From Phyllobacterium endophyticum (lineage in GTDB: Bacteria > Pseudomonadota > Alphaproteobacteria > Rhizobiales > Rhizobiaceae), in the NCBI RefSeq assembly GCF_003010935.1, contig NZ_PGGN01000007.1:124001-188000 (forward strand): a stretch of DNA of 64,000 nucleotides, written 5' to 3'. Below are positions 59,326 to 64,000 of this stretch, piece by piece. Position 1 is the first letter of the stretch; each line of letters begins with the position of its first letter. Below the pieces are notes generated by a model, which was not told where the DNA came from, searched no databases, and saw only the letters and a program-made list of their open reading frames with translations. The position numbers were made by a program, and so were the translations under genes.

Positions 59326-60375
59326 ATGGCAATCTCGGGAGGTGATCTGTCCGCGGTGAAAAAGCCGGGAGATCATCCGCGCATCGAAACATCGAAAGTC
59401 GGTGTGCTTCTTGTCAATCTTGGCACGCCGGATGGCACCGACAAGACGTCGATGCGGCGCTATCTCAGGGAATTCCTCTCGGACAAACGGGTTATAGAAT
59501 GGCCGCGCGCCATATGGCTGCCCGTCCTTTACGGCATTGTCCTCAATACGCGGCCGAAAAAATCCGGCGCCTTGTATGACAAGATCTGGAATCGCGAGCT
59601 TAACGAATCCCCCTTGCGCACTTACACCCGTTCGCAGGGCGACAAGCTGGGCGCGGCACTCGCCTCGCATCCGCAGATCGTGGTCGACTGGGCGATGCGC
59701 TATGGCAGGCCTTCGATCGAGGAGGCGCTGGATCGGCTGGACAAACAGGGCTGCAAGCGCATCCTCATGTTCCCGCTCTACCCGCAATATTCGGCAACGA
59801 CGACAGCGACCGTAAACGACAAGTTCTTCGAAGCGCTCATCAAGATGCGCTTCATGCCGGCAACGCGCACGGTGCCATCTTACCAGGACGAGGCGGTCTA
59901 TATCGACGCGTTGGCGACCTCTATCGAAAAGCATTATGCGACGCTCGATTTTGAGCCGGAAGTCCTCATCGCTTCCTATCACGGCATTCCGCAGAGTTAC
60001 TTCAAGCGCGGCGATCCCTATCCCTGCCATTGCTGGAAGACGACGCGCTTGCTGCGCGAGCGCCTCGGCTGGGGTGAGGACAGGCTGGTCACCTGCTTCC
60101 AGTCCCGTTTTGGCCCGGAAGAGTGGATGCAGCCCTATACGGACAAGACATTGGAAAAACTCGCCCGCGAAGGCGTGAAATCCGTCGCCGTGTTCAATCC
60201 GGGGTTCGTCTCCGATTGCCTCGAAACCCTCGAGGAGATCGCCGGCGAAGGTGCGGAGATTTTCCGGCACAATGGCGGCGTCAACTTCACCCATGTTCCC
60301 TGTCTTAACGATAGCGACGAAGGCATGAAAGTCATCGAGACGCTCGTCCGCCGCGAATTGCAGGGCTGGGTCTGA
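59326..60375 (+). CDS. hemH: Ferrochelatase
   Basis: The 349-residue enzyme inserts Fe2+ into protoporphyrin IX in the last step of heme synthesis. Motifs are VGVLLVNLGTPDG at the N-terminus, FPLYPQYSATTTATVND (about 150), SYHGIP with the catalytic His, GDPYPCHCWKTTRLLRERLGW, and FNPGFVSDCLETLEEI near the C-terminus. The Cys pattern fits enzymes that may carry a 2Fe-2S cluster, but this is uncertain. ATG 59326 follows GTGGAGC; a GTG at 59314 is an alternative. Divergent from the M10 protease. Confidence 0.96.
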   Translation: MAISGGDLSAVKKPGDHPRIETSKVGVLLVNLGTPDGTDKTSMRRYLREFLSDKRVIEWPRAIWLPVLYGIVLNTRPKKSGALYDKIWNRELNESPLRTYTRSQGDKLGAALASHPQIVVDWAMRYGRPSIEEALDRLDKQGCKRILMFPLYPQYSATTTATVNDKFFEALIKMRFMPATRTVPSYQDEAVYIDALATSIEKHYATLDFEPEVLIASYHGIPQSYFKRGDPYPCHCWKTTRLLRERLGWGEDRLVTCFQSRFGPEEWMQPYTDKTLEKLAREGVKSVAVFNPGFVSDCLETLEEIAGEGAEIFRHNGGVNFTHVPCLNDSDEGMKVIETLVRRELQGWV

Positions 60376-60631
60376 TACGAGACCGAACCTGCCAAGCAAT
60401 GAGTCCGTCAACAGCTAGATCAACTTTACGCAAGGCATCGACCTCTCAAAAAAACCCGATGCATTTGGCGACATCGCTGATATGCGTGATGGCGGTTGCA
60501 GTGCAACGCCGGCCAAAACCGACCTCCTAAAACAATGCGTTCGCGAGAATCACAACTATCGTCTATCGTGCACCCGCCGGCGAGTTGTGATTATTGACGC
60601 TGCCCATAAGGTCAGCCAGGGGAGGCCATGA

Positions 60632-61627
60632 ATGAGCGGTTTTGACTTCACGATACCAGTACTTGTCGTTCTCGTGCTTGTGGTTCTGTTTGCGGGGGTC
60701 AAGACCGTGCCGCAGGGCTACAATTATACGATCGAACGCTTCGGCAGATATACCCGCACCCTTGCGCCCGGCCTCAATCTCATCGTGCCGTTCTTTGACC
60801 GCATTGGCGCCAAGCTGAACATGATGGAGCAGGTGCTGAACGTTCCGACGCAGGAAGTCATCACCAAGGACAATGCCAACATCGCCGTCGATGGCATCGC
60901 TTTCTATCAGATCCTCAATGCGCCGCAGGCAGCCTATCAGGTCAGCGGCCTGCAAAACGCTATTCTCAACCTGACCATGACCAATATCCGTACCGTCATG
61001 GGTTCGATGGTTCTCGATGAACTCCTGTCCAATCGCGATACGATAAACGACCGGCTGCTCAGGGTCGTCGACGAAGCGGCGCACTCATGGGGCATCAAGA
61101 TGACCCGCGTCGAGATCAAGGATATCAATCCGCCACAAGACCTCCTCGACTCCATGGGCCGCCAGATGAAGGCGGAGCGCGACAAACGTGCTGTCGTTCT
61201 TGAAGCCGAAGGCACGAGGGCGGCGCAGATCCTGCGTGCCGAAGGTCTCAAGCAGGCTCAGATCCTCGAGGCCGAAGGCAAGCGCGAAGCGTCCTATCGC
61301 GAAGCAGAAGGCCGCGAGCGCCTGGCGGAGGCTGAAGCCAAGGCAACCGAGCTCGTTTCAGCCGCCATCACGGCAGGCAACGTGCAGGCGCTCAACTATT
61401 TCGTTGCGCAGAAATATACGGAAGCATTTGGCAAGTTCGCGACCAGCCCCAATCAGAAGGTCATACTCATGCCGATGGAAGCGTCCTCTCTCATCGGTTC
61501 GCTCGGCGGTATCGGCGCGATTGCCCGCGAAGTTTTTGGTGACAACGCACCCGCCAGCCCCACTGCCCCGACAACGCCGCCTACCCGCGGCCGCACGGTT
61601 CCGGGCACTGGCTCGACAAATTCGTGA
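60632..61627 (+). CDS. qmcA: SPFH/band-7 stomatin-like membrane protease-associated protein (QmcA-like)
   Basis: The 331-residue protein has an N-terminal membrane anchor (about 7-24, [18 protein letters not shown]), an SPFH domain ([29 protein letters not shown], about 27-180), and a long charged coiled-coil region (about 185-250) that mediates oligomer assembly. A Pro/Thr-rich tail closes it. Stomatin-like proteins form membrane microdomain scaffolds and pair with NfeD proteins, encoded next. GGGGAGG precedes ATG 60632. A RIME-like repeat separates it from nfeD. Confidence 0.92.
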   Translation: MSGFDFTIPVLVVLVLVVLFAGVKTVPQGYNYTIERFGRYTRTLAPGLNLIVPFFDRIGAKLNMMEQVLNVPTQEVITKDNANIAVDGIAFYQILNAPQAAYQVSGLQNAILNLTMTNIRTVMGSMVLDELLSNRDTINDRLLRVVDEAAHSWGIKMTRVEIKDINPPQDLLDSMGRQMKAERDKRAVVLEAEGTRAAQILRAEGLKQAQILEAEGKREASYREAEGRERLAEAEAKATELVSAAITAGNVQALNYFVAQKYTEAFGKFATSPNQKVILMPMEASSLIGSLGGIGAIAREVFGDNAPASPTAPTTPPTRGRTVPGTGSTNS

Positions 61628-61649
61628 TCGTTAAAGGTCTGGTCCTGCT

Positions 61650-61774
61650 GAGATTCAGGTCAGGGCGAGCCGAGAATGGCGGTATTCGAGAACCGAAGCG
61701 CAGTGTACATTTGGGTACATGAGCATCGGAAGCGCAGAAGACAGCCATTTGCAGGCCGCGATGGCGTGAATATC
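61650..61774. repeat. RIME-like palindromic intergenic repeat, copy D
   Basis: A diverged ~125-bp copy with ATTCGAGAACCGAAGCGCAG, central hairpin GTAC-ATTTGG-GTAC and GAGCATCGGAAGCGCAG, followed by GCCATTTGCAGGCCGC shared with copy E. It is inserted between the stomatin-like and nfeD genes, which in many genomes are directly adjacent. Confidence 0.75.
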
Positions 61775-61787
61775 AACAGGACCAAAC

Positions 61788-62246
61788 ATGCTTGAACGTC
61801 TCTTCGCTGAGCTCGGACCATGGAACTGGATAGTGCTCGGTTTAATCCTGATGATTTTCGAAGTGGCGGCGCCGGGGATATTCTTTCTCTGGTTCGGCAT
61901 TGCCGCGCTCATCGTCGGGAGCCTCGCCATTCTTTTTGGCGAATTTTCGTGGATGAACTGGCAAATCCAGGTCATTCTGTTCCTTGTCCTCTCCGTCATA
62001 GCTGTGTTCATCGGCCGCAGGCTGATCGGCGCAACGGATGTGGAATCGGACGAACCCTTGCTCAACCGGCGCGGCGAACAATTGATCGGTCAGGTCGTGA
62101 CCCTTGAGGAGGCGACGATCAACGGCCGTGGCCGTGCCCGCATCGGCGATAGCCTGTGGCGCGTCACGGGTCCCGACCTTGCCGCGGGAACGCGCGTGCG
62201 CATCACCGGTATCGATCGTGGAACGCTCGTGGTTGAGGCGGCTTAG
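61788..62246 (+). CDS. NfeD-family membrane protein
   Basis: The 152-residue short NfeD has three membrane helices (about 8-65: VLGLILMIFEVAAPGIFFLWFGIAALIVGSL, then IQVILFLVLSVIAVFIG) and a C-terminal OB-fold beta domain (about 85-150: LIGQVVTLEEATINGRGRARIGDSLWRV). NfeD proteins bind stomatin-like partners, here the gene just upstream across a RIME-like repeat. It lacks the ClpP-like domain of long NfeDs. Confidence 0.9.
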   Translation: MLERLFAELGPWNWIVLGLILMIFEVAAPGIFFLWFGIAALIVGSLAILFGEFSWMNWQIQVILFLVLSVIAVFIGRRLIGATDVESDEPLLNRRGEQLIGQVVTLEEATINGRGRARIGDSLWRVTGPDLAAGTRVRITGIDRGTLVVEAA

Positions 62247-62307
62247 GGTCGCTGTAAGACTATTGTCGTGTTTGCGATGCTGATCGCGCCTGTGATATGA
62301 TTTAAGA

Positions 62308-62544
62308 ATGAAGAAACATACGCCCAGCTTTGTTGTCTCTGTTTTCGAGGAAGACGGCCAATGGATTGCCGTCAACGATGATTTGCCCATTGCTACAGAA
62401 GCGCCAAGCTATAGCGAGTTGCTTGAAAGAGTTTGGGAGATTGCGCCGGAGATGGCGGTTCTGAATGGCTGGGTAAGCGATCCAAAGAAGCTTCGTCTCC
62501 GCTTCTACATAGAAACAGATAATTCCACAGCAAAAGCACTCTAA
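62308..62544 (+). CDS. HicB-like antitoxin (DUF1902)
   Basis: The 78-residue protein resembles the DUF1902 branch of HicB-like antitoxins: a degenerate HicA-like fold (FVVSVFEEDGQWIAVNDDLPIATEAPSYSELLERVWEIAPEMA) without a C-terminal DNA-binding domain. The start has a weak site. It ends 3 bp before the HicA-like toxin start and should inhibit it. No clear operator palindrome was seen upstream. Confidence 0.85.
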   Translation: MKKHTPSFVVSVFEEDGQWIAVNDDLPIATEAPSYSELLERVWEIAPEMAVLNGWVSDPKKLRLRFYIETDNSTAKAL

Positions 62545-62547
62545 TAC

Positions 62548-62745
62548 GTGGTTGCCGTTCTCTATCGGGAACTCACCGATCTTCTAAGCAAAGCCGGATG
62601 CAAATTCGTGCGCCAAGCTAAGGGTAGCCACGAATATTGGAGCAGTCCGATCACCAACCGGTTCTTTGTCGTTCCCTCAAACATCGAAAAACGCCACACC
62701 GCCAACGCTGTTCTAAAACAAGCTGGCCTGCCTAAAGCATTCTGA
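62548..62745 (+). CDS. HicA-like toxin (mRNA interferase)
   Basis: The 65-residue protein has the dsRBD-like HicA fold with KAGCKFVRQAKGSHEYW (catalytic His in the GSHEYW motif, near 28) and a C-terminal RHTANAVLKQAGL helix. It cleaves mRNA when not bound by its antitoxin. The start is GTG at 62548. Together with the DUF1902 gene it forms a small HicAB-type module that looks intact. Confidence 0.88.
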   Translation: MVAVLYRELTDLLSKAGCKFVRQAKGSHEYWSSPITNRFFVVPSNIEKRHTANAVLKQAGLPKAF

Positions 62746-62782
62746 CACGAGAAACTGCCGAGTCCCGCAAATATGTCAGAGC

Positions 62783-62911
62783 CCGATCGAAAATTCGTCG
62801 GGGGGTGGCGAAAAGGCGGTGTTCGAGCACGGAAGCGCAGCGTACATCTTTCGTACGTGAGCATCAAAAACGCCATTTGCAGCCCGCCTTGGCGAATTTG
62901 CGTTCGGGCTT
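62783..62911. repeat. RIME-like palindromic intergenic repeat, copy E
   Basis: A diverged copy with GTTCGAGCACGGAAGCGCAG, central hairpin CGTAC-ATCTTTC-GTACG and GTGAGCATC, then GCCATTTGCAGCCCGC. It fills the gap between hicA and the convergent kdsD gene and runs to the kdsD stop codon. Confidence 0.75.
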
Positions 62912-63907
62912 CTAGGCTGCCCCTATCCGCAGCAAATCATGGAAATGCACGATCCCGACCGGGACATTCTCTTCGGTCACGATCAGCGCGCCGATATTGT
63001 GATCGTTGAGCAGCGCCAGCGCCGCGCTCGCCAGCATCGTCGGCGGCACGGTCTTTGGGTTGCGCGTCATGATCTCATCGACCGTCATCGTAACGAGGTT
63101 GCGATGAAGATTGCGTGACAGGTCGCCGTCGGTGATGATCCCCGCCAGCGTCCCCTCCTCGTCGAGCACAGCCACGCAGCCGAAGCGCTTGTCTGCCAGC
63201 ACCTTCATCGCCTCGGGCACCGGCATTCCGAGCGGCACCAGCGGCAGCTGTTCGCCGCGATGCATGATTTCGTGCAGATGGGTAAGGCTCGACCCAAGCG
63301 AACCACCCGGGTGGAATGTCTTGAAATCGCCTGCAGTAAAGCCCCGCGCTTCCAAAAGCGCCACGGCGACCGCGTCACCCATGGCGAGTTGCATCAGCGT
63401 CGATGTCGTCGGGGCAAGGCCGTGCGGACAGGCTTCCGTCACCCTCGGCATCAGCAGCACCACGTCGGCCGCCGTCGCCAGCGCCGAATTCTCCCCCGCC
63501 GTCACCGCGATCAGCGGGATACGGAAGCGCCGGGAATAGCTGACGATACCCTTGAGCTCCGCCGTATCGCCCGACCACGAAATGGCGAGGATCGCGTCGT
63601 CGACAGCGATCATGCCGAGATCGCCGTGATTGGCCTCGGAAGGATGCACGAAAAACGCTGGCGTGCCGGTCGAGGCGAAGGTCGCTGCGATCTTGGAGCC
63701 GATATGGCCGCTCTTGCCGACCCCGGTGACGATGATCCGGCCTCGCACGGCCGCGATCAGTTCTATCGCCTTGCAGAAGGGCCCGGCCAGCGGACCCTCG
63801 AGGGCGGCGCCCAGCGCGGCGAGGCCGTCCTTCTCGGTTGAAATCGTCCGCCTGGCCGAATCGACCGCAGCGGTTCTATCCAGTTTTGTGTCGTTGATTG
63901 CCTGCAT
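62912..63907 (-). CDS. kdsD: D-arabinose 5-phosphate isomerase (KpsF/GutQ family)
   Basis: The 331-residue enzyme interconverts ribulose 5-phosphate and arabinose 5-phosphate, the first step of Kdo synthesis for LPS. It has an N-terminal SIS domain (about 40-175: GRIIVTGVGKSGHIGSKIAATFASTGTPAFF, then the HPSEANHGDLGMI catalytic His region) and a C-terminal CBS pair (about 205-331). Length and order are normal. It reads leftward; the start at 63907 has no strong site. The next gene upstream lies mostly outside the window. Confidence 0.94.
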   Translation of the reverse strand: MQAINDTKLDRTAAVDSARRTISTEKDGLAALGAALEGPLAGPFCKAIELIAAVRGRIIVTGVGKSGHIGSKIAATFASTGTPAFFVHPSEANHGDLGMIAVDDAILAISWSGDTAELKGIVSYSRRFRIPLIAVTAGENSALATAADVVLLMPRVTEACPHGLAPTTSTLMQLAMGDAVAVALLEARGFTAGDFKTFHPGGSLGSSLTHLHEIMHRGEQLPLVPLGMPVPEAMKVLADKRFGCVAVLDEEGTLAGIITDGDLSRNLHRNLVTMTVDEIMTRNPKTVPPTMLASAALALLNDHNIGALIVTEENVPVGIVHFHDLLRIGAA

Positions 63908-64000
63908 GGTCGCAACCGTTAGCGCTTCCGCTCTCCGCTGTCCATTTTTTGTTCGTCGCAGCAGTTTTACGACGGGTCAGGATCTGTCGCGTGGTTCATG
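63908..64000. other. Edge sequence upstream of kdsD
   Basis: The last ~93 bases carry no recognisable gene start. A minus-strand frame reading in from beyond the right edge would end at a TAA at 63971-63973 (last visible residues DPDPS), so this could be the 3' end of a leftward gene, but too little is visible to say. Confidence 0.25.

Noticed and set aside
59149-60411. 420-codon minus-strand frame opposite hemH
   Set aside because: hemH has all family motifs; this frame lies across it, with no start context or recognisable domain.

Overview
The window is a chromosomal segment of an alphaproteobacterium of the order Hyphomicrobiales (Rhizobiales), most likely close to Phyllobacterium/Ochrobactrum/Brucella. 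The reasons are an Omp10-type lipoprotein next to hemH, the pairing of a group IV ornithine decarboxylase with homospermidine synthase, a Zur/AztABC-type zinc locus, and several copies of a RIME-like palindromic intergenic repeat of the kind typical of rhizobia. Base composition is fairly uniform and moderately GC-rich, except for an AT-rich patch at about 17.04-17.28 kb. No tRNA, rRNA, CRISPR array, phage block or intact insertion sequence was seen.

Layout. 0-8 kb: start of an aldehyde dehydrogenase with a divergent AraC regulator, an IclR regulator plus amidohydrolase pair, a CPA2 K+/H+ antiporter, a DUF924 protein and a large RTX calcium-binding protein. 8-17 kb: TerC-CBS-CorC membrane protein, aztCBA zinc importer with a divergent zur, and a TetR-controlled EmrAB efflux pump with twin operators. 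17-19 kb: an unassigned two-gene unit whose first product looks like an aerolysin/ETX-MTX2-type beta-pore-forming protein. 19-23 kb: a four-gene ABC importer. 23-24 kb: a Phd/VapC toxin-antitoxin (TA) pair. 24-32 kb: a catabolic cluster (iron alcohol dehydrogenase, aldehyde dehydrogenase, glutamine-synthetase-like ligase, APC permease, N-formylglutamate amidohydrolase-like enzyme, RpiR regulator) that reads as an amine or amino-alcohol pathway running through gamma-glutamyl intermediates. 32-47 kb: central metabolism (gnd, eda), ornithine decarboxylase behind a long leader, amidase plus LysR, DUF1007 plus NicO metal exporter, acetyltransferases, an aminotransferase, trhO and a second PIN-type TA pair. 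47-64 kb: DUF882 protein, oligoendopeptidase F, a DUF3445 protein, homospermidine synthase, two translationally coupled small membrane proteins, omp10, a MntA/HepT remnant, a LysM-tailed 5'-nucleotidase, a serralysin-like protease, hemH, a stomatin/NfeD pair, a HicAB-like pair and kdsD.

Connections. Ornithine decarboxylase (35.5 kb) and homospermidine synthase (52.3 kb) together make putrescine and then homospermidine. gnd and eda serve the pentose-phosphate and Entner-Doudoroff routes. AztABC/Zur and DUF1007/NicO cover metal import and export. Both secreted RTX-type proteins lack a type I secretion operon in the window.

Most notable are five small TA modules in 64 kb, three of them visibly altered. 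The PIN module at 46.4 kb appears to have lost the antitoxin stop codon by one base change in the toxin/antitoxin overlap. The toxin after the Phd antitoxin at 31.7 kb is a frameshifted relic. HepT at 55.2 kb has lost its catalytic segment. Other points are the aerolysin-like pair, the RIME-like repeats with compensatory changes in their central hairpin, and a 56-residue membrane protein overlapping its upstream gene by TAATG.
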